Below are positions 27,178 to 36,667 of a stretch of 64,000 nt of DNA, piece after piece. The translations under genes were made by a program, and so were the position numbers. Under the pieces are notes generated by a model. It was not told the DNA's origin. It was given only the letters and a program-made list of their open reading frames with translations, and did no database searches. The first letter of the stretch is position 1. Each line of letters opens with the position of its first letter. The DNA comes from Brachymonas denitrificans. Lineage in GTDB: Bacteria > Pseudomonadota > Gammaproteobacteria > Burkholderiales > Burkholderiaceae_C. The stretch lies in NCBI RefSeq assembly GCF_907163135.1, contig NZ_CAJQUA010000001.1, positions 1,751,001 through 1,815,000 of the forward strand. The letters are read 5' to 3'.

Positions 27178-28011
27178 TTACGCCGCCAGCCACACCGGCA
27201 GGCGGCAGGCCTTGAGCTGCTGGCGCAGCAGGCGATAGTCGGGCAGGATGGATTCGACCAGTTGCCAGAAGCGCGCACTGTGGTTCATTTCTCGCAGGTG
27301 GCACAGCTCGTGCACCACCACGTAATCGATCAGCTCCGGGGCAAAGTGCAGCAGGCCCCAGTGCAGGCGAATGACGCCGCGTGCCGTGGCACTGCCCCAG
27401 CGCGTGCGGGCACTGCTGAGATGCAGCGACTGGCAGCGCACGCCCAGCAGGGGCGAGAAATGGTCGATGCGCTGCGCGAAATGCTCCAGCGCCTGCTCGC
27501 GGAACCAGCGCTGCACGCTGTGGCTGATTTGCCGGGGCTCGGTGCCCGGCGGCAGCGGCACCGCAAGTACCAGATCGGTACCGAGGGCCAGGTGCGCCGC
27601 CGGGCTCCGGCGCGGACGCGCGCCGGCAGGCTCTGTCAGGACCAGGGGCAAAGCGCCGCCCAGATAGGGCAGCAGCATGCCATGCTGCCAGTGCAGCACG
27701 TTCTGCTGGCGTGCGGGGTGCGAGGGATGGTGTTCGCGCAGCTTGCGCACGATCCAGGCGGCCTTGCGTTGCAGGATCAGTTCCACCTGGGCCAGCGGCA
27801 GGCCGCCCGGGGCGGTGACGACCAGCCCCTGGTCGGTGATGCGCATGCCCACGCTGCGCCGGCGTGCGCGTTGCAGCAGGTAGTGCACCATCTCGCCCTG
27901 CAGCAACAGCTGGCCGCTGGGCGCGGGATGCTGCAGCAGCGGAGGCGTCTGTGCGTCGGGCGACGCATGCAGCAGGGGCGAGGACAACACGGCGTGCCGC
28001 ACGACAGGCAA
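27178..28011 (-). CDS. YgjP-like M48-type metallopeptidase
   Basis: The 277-aa protein has the DUF45/YgjP zinc-protease motif VVVHELCHLREMNHSARFW (HExxH plus downstream His and W) near residue 240. Before it stands the SSARTRWGSATARGVIRLHW segment typical of the family. The N-terminal 40 residues are poorly conserved. It follows gmhB by 9 nt, probably at the end of the glyQ-glyS-gmhB transcript. The substrate is unknown. Confidence 0.9.
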   Translation of the reverse strand: MPVVRHAVLSSPLLHASPDAQTPPLLQHPAPSGQLLLQGEMVHYLLQRARRRSVGMRITDQGLVVTAPGGLPLAQVELILQRKAAWIVRKLREHHPSHPARQQNVLHWQHGMLLPYLGGALPLVLTEPAGARPRRSPAAHLALGTDLVLAVPLPPGTEPRQISHSVQRWFREQALEHFAQRIDHFSPLLGVRCQSLHLSSARTRWGSATARGVIRLHWGLLHFAPELIDYVVVHELCHLREMNHSARFWQLVESILPDYRLLRQQLKACRLPVWLAA

Positions 28012-28020
28012 TGACGGCGC

Positions 28021-28650
28021 TCAGGCCGCCAGGGTGCCCTGTCCCGGAGGCACCTGGACCCCGGGATCCTCGGGCTGCGGCTCCTGCCCGATCAGGTAAT
28101 GGGCAAAGGCCAGCAGGTCGGGATGCTTGATGGTGTGCTGCGGGAAGGCCTCGTCCAGCGGACGGTCCAGCCATTGCTCGCCCTCGCCGGTACACACCAG
28201 ATGCGGGATGCAGCCGGCGGCAGCGGCCGCCTGCACATCGCGCAGGGCGTCACCCACACCGTGCACTTCGGACAGCTCCACCCCGTAGCGCTCGCCGATT
28301 TCCTGGAACAGGCCGGGCGCGGGCTTGCGGCAGTTGCAGGCTTCTTCCGGGCTGTGCGGGCAGAAGAACACGGCATCGATGCGCGCGCCCACGGCCGCCA
28401 GCTGCTTGTGCATGACGGCGTGGATGGCATGCAGCGTGGCCACGTCCATCACGCCGCGACCCACGGCCGGCTGGTTGCTGGCCACCACCACATGCCAGCC
28501 GCTGCGGTTGAGCAGCGCAATCGCCTCCAGCGCGCCGGGCACCGGCTCCCACTCCTCCGGTTCCTTGATGTAGCCCTCGCGGAAGACATTCAGCGTACCA
28601 TCACGGTCGATGATGACAAGCTTGAGGTTGTTCTTGTTGCGACGGACCAT
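28021..28650 (-). CDS. gmhB: D-glycero-beta-D-manno-heptose 1,7-bisphosphate 7-phosphatase
   Basis: Removes the 7-phosphate in ADP-heptose synthesis for lipopolysaccharide core. The 209-aa HAD protein has motif I KLVIIDRDGTLNVFREGYI, SNQPAVGRG and the zinc-binding CPHSPEEACNCRKPAPG loop that defines GmhB. It has a short C-terminal extension of about 25 residues (Gln/Pro rich). It is encoded 31 nt after glyS, the usual Burkholderiales order. Confidence 0.93.
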   Translation of the reverse strand: MVRRNKNNLKLVIIDRDGTLNVFREGYIKEPEEWEPVPGALEAIALLNRSGWHVVVASNQPAVGRGVMDVATLHAIHAVMHKQLAAVGARIDAVFFCPHSPEEACNCRKPAPGLFQEIGERYGVELSEVHGVGDALRDVQAAAAAGCIPHLVCTGEGEQWLDRPLDEAFPQHTIKHPDLLAFAHYLIGQEPQPEDPGVQVPPGQGTLAA

Positions 28651-28681
28651 GGCGTTTCTCCTGCTGGTGCGGCTACCGGCC

Positions 28682-30859
28682 TCAGACGGCCAGGCGGGCC
28701 AGATCCGCGACGCGGTTCATGGCATTGTGCAGCAGCTTGAGCAGGCCCTGACGGTTCATGCGCAACGCCGCATCTTCGGCGTTGACCATCACGTCGTCGA
28801 AGAAGGCATCCACCGGAGCGCGCAGCGCCGCCAGCGTCTGCAGGGAATCGGTGTAGCGGCCGGCGTCGAAGTGGGCATCAGCCTCGGGCACGATGCGGTT
28901 GACGGCGGCGAACAGGTCCTTCTCGGCCTGCTCCTGCAGCAGCATCTCGCTGACGTGGGCATCGACCACCTGGCCGGCATCGCCGGCTTTTTTCAGGATG
29001 TTGCCGATGCGCTTGTTGGCAGCGGCCAGCGCCTGCGCCTCGGGCAGCGCGGCGAAGGCACGCACGGCCTCGAGGCGACGCGGGATTTCGCCCCAGGGCG
29101 GACGCACGGCAACCACGGCATCGGCTTCCTGGGCCGTAAAGCCCAGATCGCGCAGGTAGCCGCTGATGCGCTCGTAGATAAAGGCCTGCAGTTGCTGGTT
29201 GCTGGTTTCGGCCTCGGGCAGCAGGGTGCCGAAAGTGCCGGCGGCGGCGGCCAGCAGGTCGTCCAGCTTGAGCGGCAACTGCTTCTCGATCAGGATGCGG
29301 ATCACGCCCAGGGCGTGGCGACGCAGCGCGAAGGGATCCTTGTCGCCGGTGGGCAGATTGCCGATGCCGAACATGCCGACCAGGGTTTCGAGCTTGTCGG
29401 CCAGCGCCAGCACGGTGCCGGTGTGGTTGCGCGGCAGCGCATCGCCGGCGAAACGCGGCTTGTAGTGGTCCTCGATGGCGATGGCGACGCCGTCGCGCAG
29501 GCCTTCGTGGCGGGCGTAGTAGTTGCCCATGGTGCCCTGCAGCTCGGGGAACTCGCCCACCATGTCGGTCAGCAGGTCGGTCTTGGCCAGTTGCGCGGCT
29601 TGCTGTACCTTGCTGTCGAGCACGTCGTATTCGTCCTTGGCCTCGACCGTGTAGGGGTGCGTGGCCAGACGAAGCTGGTTGACGATGGCGTGGGCGATGC
29701 CGCGCACGCGCTCGCTGCGCTCGCCCTGCGTGCCCAGCTTGTTGTGGTACACGACCTTGGCCAGGCCGGGGATGCGGTCTTCCAGCTTCTTCTTGCGATC
29801 CTGATCGAAGAAGAACTTGGCATCGGCCAGGCGCGGGCGCACCACGCGCTCGTTGCCGCCGATGACGGCGCTGGCATCGTCCGGACGGATGTTGCTGACG
29901 ACCAGGAACTGGTTGGTCAGCTTGCCTTCGGCATCCAGCAGCGGGAAGTATTTCTGGTTGGCCTTCATGGTCAGGATCAGGCATTCCTGCGGCACGTCGA
30001 GGAATTCCTTTTCGAATGCGCAGGTGAGCACGTGCGGGCGTTCGACCAGGGCGGTGACTTCGTCGAGCAGGGCTTCGTCGCTGATGGGGGCGCAGCCGCC
30101 GCCAATCCTGGCGGCCGCTGCACCGAGCTGGCTGGCGATCTCGGCCTTGCGCTCATCGAAGCTGGCGATGACGGCGCCCTGCTCGCGCAGCGTGGCGGCG
30201 TAGCTGTCGGCATCGGGAATCACGACCGGATCCACCTGCGCCTCGAAACGGTGACCGCGCGTGCTGTTGCCGGCACGCAGGCCCAGCGCCTTGACCGGCA
30301 CCACGGTGCTGCCGTGCAAGGCCACCAGACCGTGCGCCGGGCGCACGAACTGCACGCTGCTCCAGCCGGGCAATTCGCAGTCGGTCTCGAGCTGATACGT
30401 CATCACCTTGGGGATCGGCAGTTTGGCGATGGCCTCTTCCAGCGCCTTCTGCAGGCCGGTGTCGAGGACGGCGCCGTCGACGATGCTGTCGTAGAACAGG
30501 GCTTCGGTCTTGCCGTCCTGCTGGCGCTTGAGCTGCGGCACCACGCTGGCGTCGGCACCGATGGCCTGCAGCTTCTTGAGCAGGGCCGGCGTGGGCTTGC
30601 CTTCCGCATCCAGGCCGACGCTGACCGGCATCAGCTTGAGCTGCACCGGCTTGTCGGCCGCCTTGGCGGCGACGCGCGTGATGTGGGCCGCCAGGCGGCG
30701 CGGGCTGGCAAACGGGGTGACGACGCTGTCGCCATTGGCCAGACCCTGCGCGCGCAGCGAGGCCAGCAGGGAATCGGCGAAGGATTCGCCCAGCTTTTTC
30801 AGGGCCTTGGGCGGCAGTTCTTCAACAAACAGTTCGACGAGAAGGTTGGGGGTAGTCAT
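28682..30859 (-). CDS. glyS: Glycyl-tRNA synthetase beta subunit
   Basis: The 725-aa subunit of the bacterial alpha2beta2 glycyl-tRNA synthetase, which binds tRNA-Gly. It starts MTTPNLLVELFVEELPPKAL (family N-terminus). It has FASPRRLAAHITRV, TRGHRFEAQ, ECLILTMKANQKYFPLLDAE and the HD-type region LADKLETLVGMFGIGNLPTG. The start is 30859, the first Met of the conserved N-terminus; it begins 11 nt after the glyQ stop. Confidence 0.97.
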   Translation of the reverse strand: MTTPNLLVELFVEELPPKALKKLGESFADSLLASLRAQGLANGDSVVTPFASPRRLAAHITRVAAKAADKPVQLKLMPVSVGLDAEGKPTPALLKKLQAIGADASVVPQLKRQQDGKTEALFYDSIVDGAVLDTGLQKALEEAIAKLPIPKVMTYQLETDCELPGWSSVQFVRPAHGLVALHGSTVVPVKALGLRAGNSTRGHRFEAQVDPVVIPDADSYAATLREQGAVIASFDERKAEIASQLGAAAARIGGGCAPISDEALLDEVTALVERPHVLTCAFEKEFLDVPQECLILTMKANQKYFPLLDAEGKLTNQFLVVSNIRPDDASAVIGGNERVVRPRLADAKFFFDQDRKKKLEDRIPGLAKVVYHNKLGTQGERSERVRGIAHAIVNQLRLATHPYTVEAKDEYDVLDSKVQQAAQLAKTDLLTDMVGEFPELQGTMGNYYARHEGLRDGVAIAIEDHYKPRFAGDALPRNHTGTVLALADKLETLVGMFGIGNLPTGDKDPFALRRHALGVIRILIEKQLPLKLDDLLAAAAGTFGTLLPEAETSNQQLQAFIYERISGYLRDLGFTAQEADAVVAVRPPWGEIPRRLEAVRAFAALPEAQALAAANKRIGNILKKAGDAGQVVDAHVSEMLLQEQAEKDLFAAVNRIVPEADAHFDAGRYTDSLQTLAALRAPVDAFFDDVMVNAEDAALRMNRQGLLKLLHNAMNRVADLARLAV

Positions 30860-30870
30860 GGGGTTCTTTC

Positions 30871-31788
30871 TCAGGCGGCCTTCTTGTCCAGGGTCTTGTC
30901 GATTTGCGCGACCCATTCGCGCGGCGCCATCGGGAAACCGAGGCGTTCGCGGCTTTCGTAATAGGCCTGCGCTACGGCGCGCGCCAGGTTGCGGATGCGG
31001 CCGATGTAGGCGGCACGCTCGGTGACGCTGATGGCACCACGGGCATCCAGCAGGTTGAAGGTGTGCGCGGCCTTGAGCACCTGCTCGTAGGCCGGCAGTG
31101 CGAGTTGCTGCTCCATCAGGTACTTGGCCTGCTTCTCGTGCGCGGCAAAGGCGGTGAACAGGAAATCCGCATCGCTGTGCTCGAAGTTGTAGGTGGACTG
31201 CTCCACCTCGTTCTGGTGGTAGACGTCGCCGTAGCTGAGCGTGTCGGTCCACTTGAGGTTGTAGACGTTGTCCACGCCCTGCAGGTACATGGCCAGGCGC
31301 TCCAGGCCGTAGGTGATCTCGCCGGTGGCGGGCTTGCAGTCGATGCCGCCCACCTGCTGGAAGTAGGTGAACTGGGTGACTTCCATGCCGTTGAGCCAGA
31401 CCTCCCATCCCAGACCCCAGGCGCCCAGCGTGGGGTTCTCCCAGTCGTCCTCGACGAAGCGAATGTCGTTCTTCTTCAGGTCGAAGCCGAGCGCTTCCAG
31501 GCTGCCCAGATAGAGCTCGAGGATATTGGACGGGGCCGGCTTGAGCACGACCTGGTACTGGTAGTAGTGCTGCAGGCGGTTGGGGTTGTTGCCATAGCGG
31601 CCGTCCTTGGGACGGCGGCTGGGCTGCACGTAGGCGGCCTTCCAGGGTTCGGGGCCGATAGCGCGCAGGAAGGTGGCGGTGTGGCTGGTGCCGGCGCCGA
31701 CCTCCATGTCATAGGGTTGGAGCAGCGCGCAGCCCTGGGCGTCCCAGTATTGTTGCAGCTTGAGGATGATTTGTTGGAAGGTCAGCAT
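30871..31788 (-). CDS. glyQ: Glycyl-tRNA synthetase alpha subunit
   Basis: The catalytic subunit that activates glycine; 305 aa, standard length. It starts [20 protein letters not shown], with the class-II motifs in [19 protein letters not shown] and [20 protein letters not shown]. No SD sequence is visible before the ATG (upstream bases GTTTAGAACGCA), and a 6-bp hairpin repeat ends 12 nt before it, so translation initiation may be controlled. Cotranscribed with glyS and gmhB. Confidence 0.97.
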   Translation of the reverse strand: MLTFQQIILKLQQYWDAQGCALLQPYDMEVGAGTSHTATFLRAIGPEPWKAAYVQPSRRPKDGRYGNNPNRLQHYYQYQVVLKPAPSNILELYLGSLEALGFDLKKNDIRFVEDDWENPTLGAWGLGWEVWLNGMEVTQFTYFQQVGGIDCKPATGEITYGLERLAMYLQGVDNVYNLKWTDTLSYGDVYHQNEVEQSTYNFEHSDADFLFTAFAAHEKQAKYLMEQQLALPAYEQVLKAAHTFNLLDARGAISVTERAAYIGRIRNLARAVAQAYYESRERLGFPMAPREWVAQIDKTLDKKAA

Positions 31789-31800
31789 TGCGTTCTAAAC

Positions 31801-31891
31801 GTGCCCAAGCAGGGGCACTTTCTCCATTCTGCCCAACGAGGGGCGTTTTTCCCGGGACAGGAACTTCGCGCATTTGCCCAACCAGGGGCAT
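31801..31891 (-). repeat. Three 18-nt hairpin-forming direct repeats upstream of glyQ
   Basis: Read on the minus strand the copies are ATGCCCCTGGTTGGGCAA (31891-31874), ACGCCCCTCGTTGGGCAG (31846-31829) and GTGCCCCTGCTTGGGCAC (31818-31801). All have GCCC/GGGC arms and a CT-NN-TT loop; the last is a perfect 6-bp hairpin 12 nt before the glyQ start. The variable loop centre and conserved arms suggest RNA structure rather than a protein-coding repeat. Spacing between copies is 45 and 28 nt. Confidence 0.75.
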
Positions 31892-32005
31892 TTCTTCTGC
31901 GGGACTCTATGGATTTTAAGGGGGATTCCCGGCAGCCAGCCTCCGCGCATGGCGAATGCTGCCGGAGAGCGCAGGCGGGTGGCGCCCTCCTCCGCGGCTC
32001 GCTGG

Positions 32006-33739
32006 TCAGCGCCTGCGCGTTCCCAGCAGCAGCACACCGGCCGCCAGCAGGCCCAGCAGCCACAGCGGCGCCAGCCCCAGACGCGCCGCCCACCAGGCAA
32101 AAGGCGTGACGCCTTCGCGCCCCTGTACCTCGCCGGCCAGCACGGCACGCTGCAGGCGCGGCAGTTCCTGCTGCACATGACCCGCATGGTCGATGATGGC
32201 GGTGGCGCCGGTATTGGTGGCACGCAGCATGGGCCGGCCCAGTTCGAGGGCGCGCATGCGGCTGATGTGGCGGTGCTGGTCGATCGCCACCGTGTCGCCG
32301 AACCAGGCGATGTTGCTGACGTTGACCAGCACGGTAGGCGCCACCCCGCCCTCGCCGAAGCTGGCGGCCAGTTCCTCGCCGAACAGGTCTTCGTAGCAGA
32401 TGTTGGGCTGGATGCGCTGGTCCTGCCAGAGCAGGCGCGGCTGGCTGAGCGCGCCGCGCTGGAAGTTGCCCAGGGGCATCTGCATCAGGTCGACGAACCA
32501 CTGAAAGCCAAAGGGGATGAATTCGCCGAAGGGCACCAGATGGTGCTTGGCGTAGCTGTATTCGGGCAGCGCCGCGGGGGGCAGCGCCAGTTCGGCCTGC
32601 CGGGTGCCGCCGATGGTGCGCACGCCACCGGGCGCCATGCCGACCACGGCATTGGCGTAGCCGGTGTCGGCATTGCCGGCCGGCATGCCCAGCAGCGCAG
32701 CCTGCCCGCCCTGGCCGAAGCGCTGCTGCAGCGCCTGCCAGTAGTCGGGCGGCAGTTGCTGGGGCAGCATGGGCAGTGCGGTTTCGGGGATCACCACCAG
32801 GTCGGAGCGGGAGGCGCCCAGCTGTTCGCCATACCACTGCAGCGCCACCAGTACGCCGCCGTTGGGCTGGAACTTCTCGTTCTGCGGGATGTTGCCCTGC
32901 AGCAGTTCCACGCGCAGCGGACGTTCGCCGGCGGCGCGCGTCAGGCCGGGATTGACCATCTGCTGCAGCACCAGCCCGAGGCCGACGGTGCCGAGTGCCA
33001 GCACCAGCGTGCCGCGCGGCGTGGCCGGGGTGGCGCGACGCGGCATGCGGCCGGTGCGCAGCTTCCACAGCATCTGCCCCAGCCCGGCAGCGAACCAGGC
33101 CGCGACGAAGCCGATGCCGTACACCCCCAGCCAGGGAGCAAAACCCGCCAGTGGGCCGTCGACGTGCGCATAGCCCGCAGCGCCCCACGGAAATCCGGTA
33201 AACAGCACGCCGCGGCACAGCTCTGCCAGCAGCCAGAGCGCCGCGAACAGCAGGCCGCCCCAGGGACGGAAGGGATGCGCGCTGCGCCAGGCGAGCCAGA
33301 GGCCGGCTGCCAGCGCGTAATACAGCGAGAGCCCGGCCGCCAGCAGCAGCACGGCGCCTCCGGCCAGCCAGGGCGGCATGCCGCCATAGGTGTGCATGGA
33401 CACATACAGCCACCAGAAGGTGGCGCACAGCCAGGCCAGGGCAAACAGCCAGCCACGCAGAAAGCCCGCCCGGAAGGCGCGCCGACGCGAAGCACCGCCC
33501 GGCACGGGCTGGCCGATCAGCCAGACAGCGCCCGCCAGCGCCAGCAGCTGCAGCCACCACTGAGCCTGCCCGCTCCAGGGCCAGGCGACGCTGCCGGCAT
33601 GCAGCATACCGGCCAGCATCAGCGAAGGCGCGAGCAGCCAGGCCCACAGGCCGGCTGCAGCCGATGTTGAAGGTTCTGCAGGCGCTGCCGGCGATGCAGT
33701 GGCAGCGCGCACGGCGCCTGCCTGGTTTTCAGGCTGCAT
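32006..33739 (-). CDS. lnt: Apolipoprotein N-acyltransferase
   Basis: Adds the third acyl chain to lipoproteins at the inner membrane. The 577-aa protein has about seven hydrophobic segments in the first 230 residues, then a periplasmic nitrilase-fold domain with the catalytic Glu in VVIPETALPML, Lys in YAKHHLVPFGEFIP and Cys in NICYEDLFGEE, and a C-terminal membrane segment. It has an N-terminal extension of about 30 Ala/Pro-rich residues. It overlaps the corC end by 11 nt. This gene pairs functionally with the lolCD and lipoprotein genes at 58-61 kb. Confidence 0.96.
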   Translation of the reverse strand: MQPENQAGAVRAATASPAAPAEPSTSAAAGLWAWLLAPSLMLAGMLHAGSVAWPWSGQAQWWLQLLALAGAVWLIGQPVPGGASRRRAFRAGFLRGWLFALAWLCATFWWLYVSMHTYGGMPPWLAGGAVLLLAAGLSLYYALAAGLWLAWRSAHPFRPWGGLLFAALWLLAELCRGVLFTGFPWGAAGYAHVDGPLAGFAPWLGVYGIGFVAAWFAAGLGQMLWKLRTGRMPRRATPATPRGTLVLALGTVGLGLVLQQMVNPGLTRAAGERPLRVELLQGNIPQNEKFQPNGGVLVALQWYGEQLGASRSDLVVIPETALPMLPQQLPPDYWQALQQRFGQGGQAALLGMPAGNADTGYANAVVGMAPGGVRTIGGTRQAELALPPAALPEYSYAKHHLVPFGEFIPFGFQWFVDLMQMPLGNFQRGALSQPRLLWQDQRIQPNICYEDLFGEELAASFGEGGVAPTVLVNVSNIAWFGDTVAIDQHRHISRMRALELGRPMLRATNTGATAIIDHAGHVQQELPRLQRAVLAGEVQGREGVTPFAWWAARLGLAPLWLLGLLAAGVLLLGTRRR

Positions 33740-34619
33740 CGGTCGCCACGGCCGGTGTGACCTTGAACCAGCGCACTGCCCCGTGCTGGGTGTGCATCAC
33801 GATGAAGTTCAGGCCGGCCAGCGTGATGTATTCGCCGCGCTTGGGCACATGGCCCATTTCGTGCGCGATCACGCCGCCAATGGTGTCGAAGTTGTCGGCA
33901 TCTTCCGGATCGCTGGTCTGCACCTCGACCTCGAAGTGCTCGTTGATGCGCTCGATCGGCGTGTCGCCGCTGACGCGGTAACTGCCATCGGCCAGCTTGA
34001 AGATGCTGCCCTCTTCCTCCGGCTCGTCGAACTCGTCGTCGATCTCGCCGACGATTTCTTCCAGGATGTCCTCGATGGTGAGCAGGCCGGCCAGACGGCC
34101 GAATTCGTCGATCACCATGGCCAAGTGGCTCCGCTTGGCGCGGAACTCGCGCAGCAGGTCGTTCAGGCCCTTGCTTTCGGGAATGAAGAGCGGCGTGCGC
34201 AGCAGCACGCGCAGGTTCAGTTCGGGGGCACGCTGCAGCTTGAGCAGGTCCTTGGCCATCAGCACGCCGATGATGTTGTCGCGCTCGCCCTCGTACACCG
34301 GGAAGCGCGAATGGGCGGTGGTGATGACGGTGCGCAGCAGCTCCTGGTAGCTCCAGTTGATGTCGAGCAGGTCCATGCGCTTGGCCGGCACCATCACGTC
34401 GCCCGCGGTGAGGTTGGCGATGCGGATCACGCCCTCGAGCATGATGCGGCTTTCGGCGCTGATGACCTGGTTGTGCTCGGCCTGGGACAGCGTGTTGTAC
34501 AGCTCCTCGTGCGAATCGGGGCCCGGGTGCAGGAATTCGGCAATTTTTTGCAGCAGGCCGCGTTTGTCTTCGTGCCCTATGCCGGGCGCAGGCGATGATT
34601 CACTCACTGAGCTGTGCAC
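33729..34619 (-). CDS. corC: CorC/HlyC-family CBS-domain protein
   Basis: The 296-aa soluble protein has two CBS domains (about residues 70-190; GDVMVPAKRMDLLDINWSY and HLAMVIDEFGRLAGLLTIED) and a C-terminal CorC_HlyC domain (GDTPIERINEHFEVEV...). It is linked to magnesium/cobalt efflux in enterobacteria, though the exact role is debated. The corC-lnt order is conserved in proteobacteria. A T-rich terminator lies just upstream, so corC-lnt has its own promoter. Confidence 0.92.
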   Translation of the reverse strand: MHSSVSESSPAPGIGHEDKRGLLQKIAEFLHPGPDSHEELYNTLSQAEHNQVISAESRIMLEGVIRIANLTAGDVMVPAKRMDLLDINWSYQELLRTVITTAHSRFPVYEGERDNIIGVLMAKDLLKLQRAPELNLRVLLRTPLFIPESKGLNDLLREFRAKRSHLAMVIDEFGRLAGLLTIEDILEEIVGEIDDEFDEPEEEGSIFKLADGSYRVSGDTPIERINEHFEVEVQTSDPEDADNFDTIGGVIAHEMGHVPKRGEYITLAGLNFIVMHTQHGAVRWFKVTPAVATDAA

Positions 34620-34656
34620 CTATGGTGCGAAAGTTGCAATACATTCAAGCATACAC

Positions 34657-34690
34657 AAAAAAAGGCCATCCCTGATGTCGGGATGGCCCT
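34657..34690 (-). terminator. Intrinsic terminator after the GNAT gene
   Basis: GGCCATCCC/GGGATGGCC with a 7-nt loop is followed on the minus strand by CTTTTTTTG. It separates the acetyltransferase gene from corC. Confidence 0.85.
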
Positions 34691-34761
34691 TGTCGCAAGC
34701 GGGCAGCAGACTGTCTGCCACGGCTGTGCAGGCGCGGCGCAAACGTGCTGCGCCCTGCGGA

Positions 34762-35457
34762 TCAGCGCCCGTCCTGGGGACGGCTGGCGTTGGCGCCGGT
34801 GCGCAGATCGTGCAGGAAATCCAGGAAGGCCCAGAACTGGCGCACCTGCTGCTTGATGCGGTAGTCGGTACGGGCGACGCTGTCGTCGAGCAGTTCCTCG
34901 ATGCGGGTGGCCACGGTGGCTTCGGGCAGCACCAGGTGCGCCTCGGATTCGGAGCCGCTGCGTTCGACGATGGCGCCGGCGTTGCGGGCGATCTTCAGCA
35001 TTGCCTTGTTCTCGGACAGGGCATGGATGAACAGCAGGTGGGCGCCACGGTTGCGGCAGTGCAGGATGGCACGATCGAACAGTTGCTGGCCCAGGCCGCG
35101 GCCGCGTTCGGTCTTGTTTACCGAACCGCCGAATTCCGCGCACTCGCGATGCTGCGGATCTTCGGAATAGGCCAGGTGCGCCAGCGCCACCAGTTCCAGG
35201 TTGTTCTCGTAGACGCCGTACAGTTCATCGCGCGAGAAATCCAGGCTGTTCACGTAGCGCGTGATCTGCGCATCGTTGGCCATGTAGCCGAAGCGCAGGT
35301 AGCGGTCGCGCTCGTCCAGCGCCAGCAGATGGCGCAGGATGCGCTCGCGATGGCGCTCGGGTACTTCGCGGATGGGGGCATCGACGCGCAGCAGCGCCTT
35401 GTGCGCCGGCTTGTCGCCGGAGTTCTCGGTGGCGGTCAATTCTTCGGTCATCAGCAT
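34762..35457 (-). CDS. GNAT-family N-acetyltransferase
   Basis: A 231-aa protein with a GNAT fold in residues about 30-180. The acetyl-CoA loop is ERGRGLGQQLFDRAILHCRN, and the preceding strand is LVALAHLAYSE. The segment RDRYLRFGYMANDAQITRYV matches the family of single-domain GNATs common in Burkholderiales. The C-terminal 50 residues are helical and outside the fold. The acceptor is unknown. It is monocistronic, with a terminator directly downstream; a TATACT (-10-like, plus-strand AGTATA at 35551-35556) lies 94 nt upstream of the start. Confidence 0.85.
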   Translation of the reverse strand: MLMTEELTATENSGDKPAHKALLRVDAPIREVPERHRERILRHLLALDERDRYLRFGYMANDAQITRYVNSLDFSRDELYGVYENNLELVALAHLAYSEDPQHRECAEFGGSVNKTERGRGLGQQLFDRAILHCRNRGAHLLFIHALSENKAMLKIARNAGAIVERSGSESEAHLVLPEATVATRIEELLDDSVARTDYRIKQQVRQFWAFLDFLHDLRTGANASRPQDGR

Positions 35458-35941
35458 GGTCTATGCCTTTCTTCATGGTGGCTGCGCTGGCATGTGGGTT
35501 TCTGCCAACAATTGCCTGCACTGATGGGTGCAGCATGAAACTTCGGGCGCAGTATACGGGTTTTCCCTGATGCGATCCAGCACTTTGTTGCACCGCAGCA
35601 AATTTGCCGGGCCGGATGTAAAAAAACGTGATCTGTCAAGCACTTGGCGGCTTTTGGCGCTTGCTTTCCAGACCACAAGGCAGCCTCTTGATTACGGCTA
35701 ACTTACATTTATAACAACAAGATGACAGTTGCGAAAGACGTGTTTTGCACGCCCCTACCCATGCTCGGGAAAACCCTCGATTTCTGCGCGGCAATGGCCG
35801 CAGACTCCCCCCTGCAACCGGCCCGCATGACCATCCGCCCCGATCAGAACGCACCAACAACAACGCCTGGAAGCCATAAGGCCATCCGGGCATGGAATCA
35901 CGCAGGGCGGAGGTGCCGATGGCGCCCCCGCGCAGGCAGCC
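35458..35941. other. 484-nt gap without a supported gene
   Basis: It lies between two minus-strand genes. Open frames here (for example an 85-codon one around 35636-35893) have no RBS and no recognisable protein pattern. The part next to the GNAT gene contains a TATACT hexamer and a perfect TTGACA (minus strand, about 35641) without a well-spaced -10. The middle section around 35680-35730 is noticeably AT-rich. No RNA gene was recognised. Confidence 0.5.
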
Positions 35942-36445
35942 TCAGTTGCGCTCGGCGTACTGTTTCATCTTGATGGCGGCGGCCAACAGGGCCACGCCAC
36001 CGAGGGCCTTGATCAGGCCGGAGTGCTGGGAATAGAACTCGCTCAGCTGCCGGCTGATTTCCGGACGCTGGGCCTGGGCCTCGTTCACCACGGATGTGAC
36101 CTCGTCGGCAGACAGCTGGGCCACATCGGCGGCATCGACCTGGCTGGAGCCGGGCTTGAGCACCTTCTGCAGCACGCCTCCGGCCAGCGCCGTGGCGGCA
36201 GCCGGGCCCAGGGCCTGGATGATCTGGTTGATCAGGCCGGCCTGCTGCTGGTTGCTGGACTGGCCGAACATCTGGCCGACCAGGTTGCCGATGGAGGGGG
36301 TGTCCTTGGAGTCGAACGCCTCGCGCAGGCCTTGCGACAGCACGTCGGCCGGGGCCTGCTGCAGTTCGTCCACATGCTGGGGCTGCGGCTGGCTGTTCTG
36401 GCTGGCGGCATTGACAATCTGGGTGAGGGTATCGAGAAGGCCCAT
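35942..36445 (-). CDS. Uncharacterised Gln-rich protein with a C-terminal membrane helix
   Basis: A 167-aa protein starting MGLLDTLTQIVNAASQNSQP (AGGAG 7 nt upstream). It has a Gln/Ser-rich segment (about 18-75), a hydrophobic stretch in INQIIQALGPAAATALAGGV, a mid region VDAADVAQLSADEVTSVVNE and a C-terminal hydrophobic helix LIKALGGVALLAAAIKM before a charged end. Not recognised with confidence; the N-terminus recalls YidB/DUF937-type small proteins. A longer frame from 36529 lacks an SD and is not used. It is divergent from hemE. Confidence 0.7.
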   Translation of the reverse strand: MGLLDTLTQIVNAASQNSQPQPQHVDELQQAPADVLSQGLREAFDSKDTPSIGNLVGQMFGQSSNQQQAGLINQIIQALGPAAATALAGGVLQKVLKPGSSQVDAADVAQLSADEVTSVVNEAQAQRPEISRQLSEFYSQHSGLIKALGGVALLAAAIKMKQYAERN

Positions 36446-36667
36446 GGAGTGCTCCTTGTTGACTGTGGGGGATGCCTGCGGACCGGAAGCGGCCCGTGCT
36501 GTTGCATTATTTGCGCCGTTTCGTGGCAATTACAAGGCAGTCCGCCCGCTTGCTTATCAATGGTTACAACTGCGCGCGGGGCTGGCGGATTGACGGCGCG
36601 CAACCCCGGGCAAGGCCATCGGGGATGGTGAAGGGTCTTGCCGCCTTTCCCTGCGACAATAGCGGCC

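Noticed and set aside
28012-28020. Loss of a lysophospholipid acyltransferase (plsC) between gmhB and the ygjP gene
   Set aside because: In related genomes plsC is often found there, but absence from this position does not show loss; it may be elsewhere in the genome.
31789-31900. T-box riboswitch upstream of glyQ
   Set aside because: No specifier loop or antiterminator sequence; T-boxes are not expected in this phylum. The repeats are described as simple hairpins.
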